A stretch of DNA of 45,810 nt from Berkelbacteria bacterium GW2011_GWA2_35_9 (GTDB lineage Bacteria; Patescibacteriota; UBA1384; GWA2-35-9). The stretch covers positions 1-45,810 of the forward strand of contig LBRB01000005.1 in assembly GCA_000991185.1 (NCBI GenBank). Direction: 5' to 3'. Each line of letters opens with the position of its first letter. Within the stretch, counting starts at the first letter, position 1. The notes beneath the pieces are model-generated. The model saw only the letters and a program-made list of their open reading frames with translations. It was not told where the DNA came from and did not search any database. This document shows positions 37,275 through 45,810 of this stretch, in pieces. Made by a program: the position numbers and the translations under genes.

Positions 37275-38369
37275 TTATGTATTTTTACAAACCACATAAT
37301 GTAAATATTCAATCGTTTTTTTTGCCTTATAATACCTATTTTCAGGTTTATCAGCCATAAAACGATTATATTTTTTTGTAAAATAACCATATCTGCCCTT
37401 TAGCGCCATTATTTCCCTAATATCTTTCAAGGTCATTAAACCTTCGTTACTATAGCTCAAAAAGATATATTTAGTTTTAGCTTTTAATATTAAATCTTTA
37501 AATACCTTTTTTATATGGGTTCTTGAGCAATAAAGCGATTTCTGATTTTGGTATTCTCGCAAGCCAGTTTTCCCGTATATTTTGGGATTATCATATTTTG
37601 CAATTGTTTCGAGTAAGTGATAATTTGTCGCATATTGCCGATGATTATATGGCGGATCTAAATATAAAATATCGCTCTTAATTTTTCCAACTATATCGTT
37701 TATATCCTCATTAAAAACACTATGTTCTCTATCATTTATAATCAACTCAGCTGGCTTCAAAATTAAATTATTTTGAGCTGTTTTTTTTAATTTTTTCAAA
37801 AAAGCACCATAAACAGAAGCTGTGTTTGCGTATTTATCAATAGATTCAACTAAACTAGTAATTAAAAAATAGTATTCATCATCGGAAATTAAATTTTGCT
37901 CTTTCCAGTTTTCAATTTTTTGACGGATAGCATCGCATCGCATTCCATTTTCATCAGAAAAATATTGTCGTTGTTCTTCTTCGTCTTTGGTTCCACTAAG
38001 ACAATAATTTTTATAAATAAACCCCTTTACTCCTCTTAAGTTTGACAAATAATCACAAACAAATTTTTTACGGTTTTTCACCCCGATATTAATTAAATCA
38101 GGAATTTCTTTTGTTAATTTCGCAAAATATAATTCTTTATGATTCCCGATATAATGCCTATTTAAAACATAACTATAATATTGAATATCGTTGGCAATTA
38201 TTTTGTAACCTTTTTTTTTAAAATAACTTCCGACAATTCCAGTTCCTGCAAATAAGTCGCAAAAAATATCACAGTTTCTATCAGCTCTGTTTTTTTCCGG
38301 GTCGACTACTTTATTGATTGATTCTTCCAAAAATTTCAACAATGATAATTTACTGCCGATATAATTCAT
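37275..38369 (-). CDS. D12-class DNA adenine N6-methyltransferase
   Basis: 'MNYIGSKLSLLKFLEESI', 'FCDLFAGTGIVGSYFKKKGYKIIANDIQ', 'DILYLDPPYNHRQYATNYHLLETIAKYD'. Confidence 0.9.
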   Translation of the reverse strand: MNYIGSKLSLLKFLEESINKVVDPEKNRADRNCDIFCDLFAGTGIVGSYFKKKGYKIIANDIQYYSYVLNRHYIGNHKELYFAKLTKEIPDLINIGVKNRKKFVCDYLSNLRGVKGFIYKNYCLSGTKDEEEQRQYFSDENGMRCDAIRQKIENWKEQNLISDDEYYFLITSLVESIDKYANTASVYGAFLKKLKKTAQNNLILKPAELIINDREHSVFNEDINDIVGKIKSDILYLDPPYNHRQYATNYHLLETIAKYDNPKIYGKTGLREYQNQKSLYCSRTHIKKVFKDLILKAKTKYIFLSYSNEGLMTLKDIREIMALKGRYGYFTKKYNRFMADKPENRYYKAKKTIEYLHYVVCKNT

Positions 38370-38392
38370 AATTTTTTAGTTATGCAATAAAA

Positions 38393-39001
38393 TCACAAAG
38401 GTATCCATTTGCCAGCTGTATATTTATCGCCGATGACGATTGCCAAGTATCTGCCATTTTCTAAAATTTTAATTGTATTTATTAAAACTTCGGCAAATTG
38501 CCCTAAAAATTCTTTTAGAGATTTGGCATTTGATAAATCATTTTTTAAATCACTAAATTTAATTATATCGGCATATGGCGGATGTAAAATTGCCAGTTGG
38601 ACATTTTTCTTTCTGTGATCTTTTAAAATTTCTTTTACTTTTTCAAATGTTTCAAATTTTGCGCTATCACCAGCAATCAAATCAGAGAAATTGTTTTTTG
38701 GCTCAATATTTTTTTTAACATAATCAACTAGTTTTGTTTGAATATCTATGCCAATAAAATTTCTGTTTAAACTTTCCGCTTCATAAGCAGTCGTTCCGCT
38801 CCCTAAAAATGGATCAAAAACAATTTCATTTTTCTTTGTATATCTCAAAATAAATCGGTGTGGAATTTGCGGGATAAAATTTCCATGGTAAAAGCCATTA
38901 TGCTTTCCCGTTTTATCTCTTTCGAGAATAATCCAAAGGCTATCAGTTAAAATTTCTGACTCTTTCCAATTTTCTAATATTAAATCATTAAATATTGGCA
39001 T
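38393..39001 (-). CDS. DNA (N4/N6) methyltransferase, probably truncated at the C-terminus
   Basis: 'GNFIPQIPHRFILRYTKKNEIVFDPFLGSGTTAYEAESLNRNFIGIDI', 'LAILHPPYADIIKFS', ends 'VIGDKYTAGKWIPL*'; the frame after the UGA reads FYCITKKL*. Confidence 0.82.
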   Translation of the reverse strand: MPIFNDLILENWKESEILTDSLWIILERDKTGKHNGFYHGNFIPQIPHRFILRYTKKNEIVFDPFLGSGTTAYEAESLNRNFIGIDIQTKLVDYVKKNIEPKNNFSDLIAGDSAKFETFEKVKEILKDHRKKNVQLAILHPPYADIIKFSDLKNDLSNAKSLKEFLGQFAEVLINTIKILENGRYLAIVIGDKYTAGKWIPL

Positions 39002-39016
39002 AATTAATTAAATTGT

Positions 39017-40351
39017 TTATGTTTTTGTTGGAATTAGTTCCTTGATAGTATCACGAGAATATATTTTTAACCAAAAAACCATTAAGAAATAGAGAGCGCC
39101 TCCAGTTAAAATCAAAAATAGTAAATTTTCGTCTTTAAAAATAAGCAGAAACAATGCTAATGGCAGAGTAGCCAAAATTATTTTTCCAATAATGGCAAAT
39201 GAAATTTTCATACCGGTTGTTTTAACAAAAATTGAATAGGCGATAACAAAGATTAACAATTCGGTTAATGAAGTTGAAGCACTCGTCGCAATATAACTAA
39301 AACGGGGGATAAATATTAGATTAAAACCAATATTAAAAATTGCGTAAATAATTGTCGGCAAAACTAATTTTCTCTGTGCGCCAGCGATCACGACTGTGGT
39401 TGAAATAATGGCATAAATTGATTTGGCTAAAATCATACCTGAAATTCCCAACGGAATTGAAATTGAAAGCAAAACTGTAAATATTTTCTGCACCACTCTC
39501 TGACAGCGGGCTTTATCAGTTTTATACAATAAACCAACAACTGGAAAAGCGGCGCCAACCAAAAATGACGGCACGGTGATTAGAATTTCAAAAATTTTAT
39601 AGGTCGGACCATAGATTCCCACATCATAACTATCTTTCATAAACGAGAGCAATAATACATCCGATTTGAAATAAAAATATCCAAAAACTCCCATCAAACC
39701 AATTGGCACCGCTTCCGACAATATTTTTTTCCAAACTTTAAAATCAAAAGCTAAATGAACTTTCACGATCGCATTGGCATATAAATAACTCAAGTAAATA
39801 TTTATCAAATTACCAGCCACATAAGCCGTTATCAATGTATAAAAACTGGCTTCCAAATTGACAGTTAAAATTATTAACCCTAAAATTGTCGCTTTTCCAA
39901 TCGCATCTGTTATCACCCCTTTGTACATTTGAAAACTATTTTGAAAAACAGAGACAAAAGTCATATTCAAAGTTTGCAACAAAAATGCCAAACTCATAAT
40001 CGCAATGCCATTTTTTGTTTCGATGTCGTAACCGAGAAATCGGGAAATAACAACTGAAAGCAAAATAACCAAAATCGATAAAATAATTCGAAAAGTCCAG
40101 ACATTGTTAAGAATTTTTTCTTTTGCTTGTTGGTTTTGAGCTAATTCACGGTTTAAAATAGTCAAAATTCCAAAATCTGTCAAAATAGTCCAAAATCCGA
40201 CATAGGCAAAAATAATTGTGTAGCGCCCGTATCCTTCAACTCCAAGATAGCGAGTTAATAGATTTACTGAAATGATAGAAAATATCGTCGCAATAATTCT
40301 GCCAATGACTTGAATAAAAGTATTATATGCAACTTTTTTTGTGTAAGACAT
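39017..40351 (-). CDS. Polysaccharide flippase (MATE/Wzx family), apparent in-frame internal deletion
   Basis: 'GRIIATIFSIISVNLLTRYLGVEGYGRYTIIFAYVGFWTILTDFGILTILNRELAQ'; ~40 aa shorter than the paralog at 42423..43889, loss localised near 'SIYAIIS|TTVVIAGAQRKL'. Confidence 0.88.
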   Translation of the reverse strand: MSYTKKVAYNTFIQVIGRIIATIFSIISVNLLTRYLGVEGYGRYTIIFAYVGFWTILTDFGILTILNRELAQNQQAKEKILNNVWTFRIILSILVILLSVVISRFLGYDIETKNGIAIMSLAFLLQTLNMTFVSVFQNSFQMYKGVITDAIGKATILGLIILTVNLEASFYTLITAYVAGNLINIYLSYLYANAIVKVHLAFDFKVWKKILSEAVPIGLMGVFGYFYFKSDVLLLSFMKDSYDVGIYGPTYKIFEILITVPSFLVGAAFPVVGLLYKTDKARCQRVVQKIFTVLLSISIPLGISGMILAKSIYAIISTTVVIAGAQRKLVLPTIIYAIFNIGFNLIFIPRFSYIATSASTSLTELLIFVIAYSIFVKTTGMKISFAIIGKIILATLPLALFLLIFKDENLLFLILTGGALYFLMVFWLKIYSRDTIKELIPTKT

Positions 40352-40398
40352 ATATAAAAATTTAATTTAAATTTTTTATCAATTTCAAATTTTTAATT

Positions 40399-41331
40399 TT
40401 AAATTATCTTATGTTGACATTTACCAAAATTTCCTAAAATAAAATCGCTTAATCCGAGCCAAGCGCCCATTACTCTTTTCCATTTGCCTTTTTGAGGCTT
40501 AATTAATGCCCCCATAATGTTCCAAAGAAAATCTTTGTAAAGAGTATAGAGAATTACTGTTGGAAAGTGGTACCACCTGCCATTTTTTGAAAGAAATAAC
40601 AATTTGTTTCTAATATGGTAATAGATTTGCAACGGATTTCGAGAACCGAGTGTCGCATTAACTTTATGATAGACAACTGCCTCCGGTTCGAAATAGAGTA
40701 AATTACCCGCTTTTTTTATCCTTTCGGAAAGATCACTATCTTCATTGTAGGCAAAAAAGCGTTTATCAAATCCGCCTAATTTTTTGTACAGTGAATTATC
40801 AATTAGCATACACCCTCCGGAACAAAATTGAGTTGGTTGCAAGTGCAAATTATTTGGCAATTTTTCATAGCTATAGCTGGTCCCAGTTATAAACCAATTA
40901 GTTTGCCCGCCAGCATACCAAATCCGCTTTTTGTCCATATAGTAAATTAAAGGTGAAACGGCTCCAAATTTGTCAGTTTTTTCAGTCGCTTTTATCAATT
41001 TATCCACCATGTCTGGCTCGATTGTCATATCATTATTGATCAATAGTAAATAATCACAACCATCTTTATCGGCGACTTTGGCTAAATAATTATTGCCTTC
41101 GGCAAAACCCAAATTTTCCTCCGAGCGAATAACAATTTCGTTTTGATTGACAATTTTTTGCAATTTTTCAAAACTATTATCGCCCGAGCCATTGTCTAAA
41201 ATGTAGGTTGTAAAAACAGAGCTAGATTTCCTGAGACTTTTCAAACATAAAACGGTATCATCATACCCGTTGTAATTTAAAATTATAATTGAAAGTTTTT
41301 TATTCATTAACAACTTTTTCATAAACTCCAA
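40399..41331 (-). CDS. Glycosyltransferase family 2 (rhamnosyltransferase-like)
   Basis: 'LSIIILNYNGYDDTVLCLKSL', 'LDNGSGDNSFEKL', 'LLINNDMTIEPDMVDKLI', 'FFAYNEDSDLSERIKKAG'. Confidence 0.92.
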   Translation of the reverse strand: MEFMKKLLMNKKLSIIILNYNGYDDTVLCLKSLRKSSSVFTTYILDNGSGDNSFEKLQKIVNQNEIVIRSEENLGFAEGNNYLAKVADKDGCDYLLLINNDMTIEPDMVDKLIKATEKTDKFGAVSPLIYYMDKKRIWYAGGQTNWFITGTSYSYEKLPNNLHLQPTQFCSGGCMLIDNSLYKKLGGFDKRFFAYNEDSDLSERIKKAGNLLYFEPEAVVYHKVNATLGSRNPLQIYYHIRNKLLFLSKNGRWYHFPTVILYTLYKDFLWNIMGALIKPQKGKWKRVMGAWLGLSDFILGNFGKCQHKII

Positions 41332-42373
41332 TAGTTTGTCGAGCCGTTTCTTCCCAACTAAATTTTTTTGCTTGCTGTAAACCCAACACTGAAAACTTAC
41401 GCCTTAAATCGCTCAATCTCGTAAATTCTAACATTGTTTTACTCCAGCTTTCTTCGTCGTGTGGGTCAAGCAGAATTCCCGCATCACCAACCACTTCTGG
41501 CATCGAAGAAACGCTCGATGAAATTACTGGTACCCCAGCCGACATTGCTTCCAGTGGTGGCAATCCAAAACCTTCATAGACCGAAGGAAATACCAGTGCT
41601 CCCGCTCCCCAATAGAGTTGATGTTTTTCATCGTCATTAATATAGCTAGTAAAAATAACTCGTTTTTCAAGTCCCCTTTCTTTAACTAATTTAAATAGAT
41701 TATCGTAATACCAGCCCTTTTTGCCGGTGATAACTAAATTCCAATTATCATTTTCGTGAACAATATTTGAAAATGCTTTAACTAAAAATTCCAAATTTTT
41801 TCGTGGATTAATCGTTCCAACATGGATAAAGTAATTTTTTCCGGTTTGAAATTTTTTCTTGACCGCTTCAATTTTGGCTTTTTCCGGCTGAATAAAATAC
41901 TTTTTGTCTGCGCCTAGATAAATTACCGTAATTTTTTCTTCAGGAAAAGCTAAAAGTTTGACAATATCTTTTTTGGTTTGTTCTGAAATTGCGATAATAT
42001 GATCAGCTTTACGGTAAGTAAACGGCATCCATTTACCAAAATATTGCCTGGAAACAAACGGAATATCTTGACCAAAAAAAACCGAAATTAAATCGCAGAC
42101 TGTTACAACTAATTTTCCGGAATAAAAAATTGGAGCTGAAAAAGCTGGTTGGTGTAGAAGATCAACTCTGTTCTTATTAGCATACAACGGCACTTTCACT
42201 TGGTCCCAATAGAATCGTTTTAAGGTCGAAAAATCTTCTTCTGTTTTCGGTTTAATTAACAAATAGTCTGAATTTTTATCAATTTTTTCTAAATTCTCGA
42301 CTAAATTTTTAACATAATAACCGAAACCTGTTTTTTGACCAAGGGCGGTCTGATAGTCAATAGCTACTTTCAT
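41300..42373 (-). CDS. Glycosyltransferase family 4
   Basis: 'HVGTINPRKNLEFLVKAF', 'LVFPSVYEGFGLPPLEAMSAGVPVISSSVSSMPEVVGDAGILLDPHD'. Confidence 0.93.
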   Translation of the reverse strand: MKVAIDYQTALGQKTGFGYYVKNLVENLEKIDKNSDYLLIKPKTEEDFSTLKRFYWDQVKVPLYANKNRVDLLHQPAFSAPIFYSGKLVVTVCDLISVFFGQDIPFVSRQYFGKWMPFTYRKADHIIAISEQTKKDIVKLLAFPEEKITVIYLGADKKYFIQPEKAKIEAVKKKFQTGKNYFIHVGTINPRKNLEFLVKAFSNIVHENDNWNLVITGKKGWYYDNLFKLVKERGLEKRVIFTSYINDDEKHQLYWGAGALVFPSVYEGFGLPPLEAMSAGVPVISSSVSSMPEVVGDAGILLDPHDEESWSKTMLEFTRLSDLRRKFSVLGLQQAKKFSWEETARQTIGVYEKVVNE

Positions 42374-42422
42374 ATACTGAGTTTAGCAAAAAATCTTCCT
42401 TTTTCCAAATAATTTAGAATTA

Positions 42423-43889
42423 TCAAACCAATTTTTTAAGATTTTTTAGATTAAATACTTTAAACCAATAGAGCATTACTAAATAAATTATCAGAGCTAA
42501 AAATAGTTGCCAGATAACCGAATAAATTGTGCCATAAAATAATTGATTGGTTGCTAATAAAAATAGCGTTGAAGGCAATAATGAAATTATGCTAACCAAC
42601 AATATTTTAAAGTTTATTCGATGCTCAAATATTTTTTTCGACAAATTATAAACTACGATTAGCACAATTATTTCATTTAATAATGTAATAACGCTACTCG
42701 CAAAGTAACTATATGCCGGCACAAATATAATGTTTAAAAATACATTTAGTAATACATATAAAATCACCGGAATTAACAAAATATTTTGCTTACCACTAGC
42801 AATTAACATATAGTAAAAAACTTGATGCAAGAAAACAAAAAATACTGCTATCAACAGTATTGAAAGGATGGTTGGAGTAGTAATATTGTTACCTAAAAAA
42901 ATTACTGTTGAAGAATTAACAAAATCATAACCGGCAACGATGCGAATAATTTGACTGCTTTTTATAATCCCAAAAATAACAATTGGTGTTGCCGACAATA
43001 ACATAAAATTGATAATTTTTTGTAGGTTCTGATTAAAATACAGTCGGTCTTTCTTAGTTATTATTGCCATAATTGGATAGGTAACCGCTAAAAAAACAAC
43101 TGGAAAAGAAAGAATAATATCAATAATTTTCACACTAGCACCATAAATTCCAACATCAAAATCCGGTTTTAATAAGGACAAAACTACAATGTCAGAACGA
43201 AAATAGATGGTCGTCAAAATCATAACTATTCCAAGCGGAAAGCTCTCTTTAACAATCGAAATAAAATGATTCCAACTAAAGTCAGTTTTGAAATTAAACG
43301 GAATTATTTTTTTTAACCAAATAAAAGACAAAATATAAGTAAAAATATCACCTGCTACATAACCGCTAATAATTCCAAGCAAACCGAGATCGTTTTTTAT
43401 TGAAAAATAGACCCCAATTAAAATAATTAGTCTGCCAATCACATCTGCCAAAACAAATTGCTTAACTTTTAATTTTCCGTGGTAGAGCGCTGAGTTGAAG
43501 GCAAAGAGAGCGGTTGAAATTCCTGCTACTGAGAAAATTGTGATACCGATTTTAATAATATTTTCATACCCCAGAGTCCAGGCTATCACTACTGAAGTTG
43601 AGTAAACAATCAGTGATAAAATAATTTTAAAAATATAGAAACGGGAAATTTGATCCCTGTCCTCAGTTTCACTAGTGGCAATTTTACGAGTTACGGTATT
43701 GTGCAAACCAAAATCAGACAAAACTCCAAAAAGCAAAATGTAAGATAAAATTGTTGAATACTGTCCAAAACCAGCTACGCCTAAATACCGTGTGATTAAT
43801 GCAATTAAAACTGCCGTAATAATCAAATTTATCACCCGACCGGATAACATAATTAGTGTATTGTGGCTAATAATTTTTGAATACAACAT
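42423..43889 (-). CDS. Polysaccharide flippase (MATE/Wzx family)
   Basis: 'LITRYLGVAGFGQYSTILSYILLFGVLSDFGLHNTVTRKIA'; 12-14 predicted TMs. Confidence 0.9.
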   Translation of the reverse strand: MLYSKIISHNTLIMLSGRVINLIITAVLIALITRYLGVAGFGQYSTILSYILLFGVLSDFGLHNTVTRKIATSETEDRDQISRFYIFKIILSLIVYSTSVVIAWTLGYENIIKIGITIFSVAGISTALFAFNSALYHGKLKVKQFVLADVIGRLIILIGVYFSIKNDLGLLGIISGYVAGDIFTYILSFIWLKKIIPFNFKTDFSWNHFISIVKESFPLGIVMILTTIYFRSDIVVLSLLKPDFDVGIYGASVKIIDIILSFPVVFLAVTYPIMAIITKKDRLYFNQNLQKIINFMLLSATPIVIFGIIKSSQIIRIVAGYDFVNSSTVIFLGNNITTPTILSILLIAVFFVFLHQVFYYMLIASGKQNILLIPVILYVLLNVFLNIIFVPAYSYFASSVITLLNEIIVLIVVYNLSKKIFEHRINFKILLVSIISLLPSTLFLLATNQLFYGTIYSVIWQLFLALIIYLVMLYWFKVFNLKNLKKLV

Positions 43890-43901
43890 TACAATAATTC
43901 A

Positions 43902-44450
43902 TTATTTGAATCCAGAATCTAAGTTCAATTTTTTATAATAGAGTTCTCTCTCCTGTGCTTGACCCTCAGCTAGAATTTTGTCAATTTCATTATAAGCTTT
44001 TTGGAAATCTTTATTTTCAGTCTCAATTTTTTTGCCTGCCATATTAGCAAATCTAACTATTTGATATGTTTTAACCAATGTTGATTCTAAAATCATTTCT
44101 GTTGAAAGTGGTAATAATTTAATTAATGGTGTGATTATCCCGCTTTCTTTTTTGATCATAATCGGCAATTGCATTTCATTTTCGTTTAGCATTTCTCTTT
44201 GTTGATTAATTATTTCAAGGCTAATCCCAGCCACTTCAGCATAAGTTCTGTTAGGGAAGAATGCTAAACCATAAGTCGTACTGCCAAAAATTTTGTGTTC
44301 TGATGGTGTATAAATTAAACCTGGGCTCAATCTTCCTTCTTGCTCTCGAGCACTGTAATCATCAAGACTTTTTTTAATTAAAGAAAGCTCATACGCTTTC
44401 GCTTGTTCAATCTTTGGATCAATTTCCAAATTATTTGTTTCATTTAACAT
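43902..44450 (-). CDS. Hypothetical protein
   Basis: Intact 182-aa ORF (MLNETNNLEIDPKIEQAKAYELSLIKKSLDDYS...); no family recognised. Confidence 0.6.
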   Translation of the reverse strand: MLNETNNLEIDPKIEQAKAYELSLIKKSLDDYSAREQEGRLSPGLIYTPSEHKIFGSTTYGLAFFPNRTYAEVAGISLEIINQQREMLNENEMQLPIMIKKESGIITPLIKLLPLSTEMILESTLVKTYQIVRFANMAGKKIETENKDFQKAYNEIDKILAEGQAQERELYYKKLNLDSGFK

Positions 44451-44567
44451 AATTCTATATTAGCACAGAATTTATAGCTTTAAGCACAGGATCGAAAAAA
44501 TAACTAGATTATTTTCTACTAAATAGTAGATCGTACAATGCAACCACAGTAAAAACTAACTTCAAAA

Positions 44568-44909
44568 TCAAGAATATTGATTAAAATAATCTTTTATCCT
44601 CTCGTAATTTTCATTTTCTTTCTCTCCTTTAAAATAAAGCTCTATAAACTCAATTTTACAATCTTGATAATGAAAAGCATAAATAATTCGAAGCGACGAG
44701 CCTTTTAAGTAACAACAAAATAATCGTGCTTTAACAATGACACATTGCTCATTTTTTGTAATAATATTAAAGTGTTTACTATTGCCTAAAGGTACAACAT
44801 CAACTACATGCTTAAATTCTTCTAAGTCTTTGGATAGTGATTTATATTTTTTTGAAAACCGCTTGAATTCCTTAGAAAATTCAGTTAATTCATTAAAGTT
44901 CATCTTCAT
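44568..44909 (-). CDS. RelE/ParE-superfamily-like toxin
   Basis: 'FSKEFKRFSKKYKSLSKDLEEFKHVV...IITKNEQCVIVKARLFCCYLKGSSLRIIYAFHYQDCKIEFIELYFKGEKENE'; overlaps the upstream HTH-Panacea ORF. Confidence 0.75.
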   Translation of the reverse strand: MKMNFNELTEFSKEFKRFSKKYKSLSKDLEEFKHVVDVVPLGNSKHFNIITKNEQCVIVKARLFCCYLKGSSLRIIYAFHYQDCKIEFIELYFKGEKENENYERIKDYFNQYS

Positions 44910-45666
44910 AATTTCTTACAGAGTAATGTTCATCACGATAAAAAACACTCTCATAAGAAAGTGGTTTACCGTTTTCGGCCGATTTCCAAGGGATGTCCTC
45001 ATGTGAATAATTTTCCATCTCTTTGGCATTTTTATCAGAAAGCCGTGCTAAAACATCGTCAATATGCTCTATCTCACGACCAGTTAAAATGTTAAGATTT
45101 GGTCGCCTGACTGCTAAATATTTTCTTTGTGGATAATTAAAATATTTTCCTTCAACCTTTATTACCTCTTCGCTTTTTATCATATCGTCAACAACAGCTT
45201 TAAATTCAATAGGAGTGGGACCATAATAATTTTTAATGTAAGTCGCACCAACTAACTGTTCCTCAAATTTTTCGTAATAATCAAAATCAATAAAATAAAG
45301 CAATTTGTAAATCACTGCTTCGCCTACATTTGACTTACCACCAACTTTTGACAATAGATAAAGTAGAACCTCTTTAAATTTATTAAGGTTTTTTTGCGGA
45401 ATGCTAATTCTTATTTCGTGTTTTTTTATATTTGATTTCATTTTTTTTTCAATCCCAGCAATAATAGAAGAGTCTTTTCCTCGCCTAAAATCATCAAATG
45501 GAATACCAAAAATAGAGGCTAGCTTTTCCGCTTCAGTAATAGTTAGATCTCGTTCACCCCGTTCTATTTGCATATAGGTTGGGCGGGAAATACAAATTTC
45601 AGACGCTAAAAATTCTTGCGATAGATTATGTCTTTTTCTTAATTGTAAAATAAATTTTGCAAGCAT
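44893..45666 (-). CDS. XRE-HTH plus Panacea (DUF4065/SocA-like) antitoxin
   Basis: HTH 'LRKRHNLSQEFLASEICISRPTYMQIERGERDLTITEAEKLASIFGI'; Panacea 'VGEAVIYKLLYFIDFDYYEKFEEQLVGATYIKNYYGPTPIEFKAVVDDMIKSEEV'. Confidence 0.85.
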   Translation of the reverse strand: MLAKFILQLRKRHNLSQEFLASEICISRPTYMQIERGERDLTITEAEKLASIFGIPFDDFRRGKDSSIIAGIEKKMKSNIKKHEIRISIPQKNLNKFKEVLLYLLSKVGGKSNVGEAVIYKLLYFIDFDYYEKFEEQLVGATYIKNYYGPTPIEFKAVVDDMIKSEEVIKVEGKYFNYPQRKYLAVRRPNLNILTGREIEHIDDVLARLSDKNAKEMENYSHEDIPWKSAENGKPLSYESVFYRDEHYSVRNYEDEL

Positions 45667-45691
45667 AATAATTACTATTCAACTAACTCCA

Positions 45692-45720
45692 ATTATAAGC
45701 AATGTAATATTATTTGTCAA
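45692..45720 (-). promoter_or_regulatory. Consensus sigma70-type promoter (TTGACA-17 bp-TATAAT)
   Basis: Minus strand TTGACA AATAATATTACATTGCT TATAAT; -35 at 45715-45720, -10 at 45692-45697, ~25 nt before the ATG at 45666. Confidence 0.85.
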
Positions 45721-45810
45721 GTTCTATGTCAAATAGTTATACTTATAGCTGAATGTAAAAATTGGCGGTGTTTCTTGGACGAAGTTCGAACATTCTTTGA
45801 GCAAAATCCC

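Noticed and set aside
38393-38395. UGA read as glycine (genetic code 25, as in Gracilibacteria)
   Set aside because: Other genes use TGA as a genuine stop: mnmA ends at TGA after GGAIISN with unrelated sequence following, and the rsmA TGA overlaps the next gene's start. A point mutation or truncation is simpler.

Overview
This AT-rich 45.8 kb window looks chromosomal and most likely comes from a Patescibacteria/CPR-type bacterium; that assignment is an inference from gene content, the intein-bearing PcrA and the repeat style, with no database search. The left half carries housekeeping genes: lemA, an S41 protease, mnmA-folD-cysteine desulfurase, tatD, metG, an Nramp-like transporter, rsmA, a G5/RlpA-like protein, pcrA/uvrD with an intein, rsmH, DUF2207, tRNA-Glu(CTC) and a membrane pyrophosphatase. 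The right half (about 24.6-43.9 kb) is a one-strand surface-glycan cluster with GtrA, two DUF2079 proteins, a DPM-like GT2, GT39-like, a GH-A clan hydrolase, two O-antigen ligases, several GT2/GT4 enzymes and two flippases. Two DNA methyltransferases sit inside this cluster. The right end has an HTH-Panacea antitoxin / RelE-like toxin pair behind a perfect consensus promoter. The most notable signals are: (1) several families of short palindromic or AT-rich repeats that have entered coding regions in frame (mnmA x3, metG x2, pcrA x2) or supply gene termini; (2) a 362-aa intein in PcrA whose insert does not look like a LAGLIDADG nuclease and has a GIY-YIG-like pattern; (3) a four-helix-bundle (S23/Avd-like) gene bracketed by 30-bp inverted repeats; (4) internal deletions in metG, the DUF2207 gene and one flippase; (5) an apparent AUA start codon behind an ideal Shine-Dalgarno. 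All homology calls come from motif recognition only.
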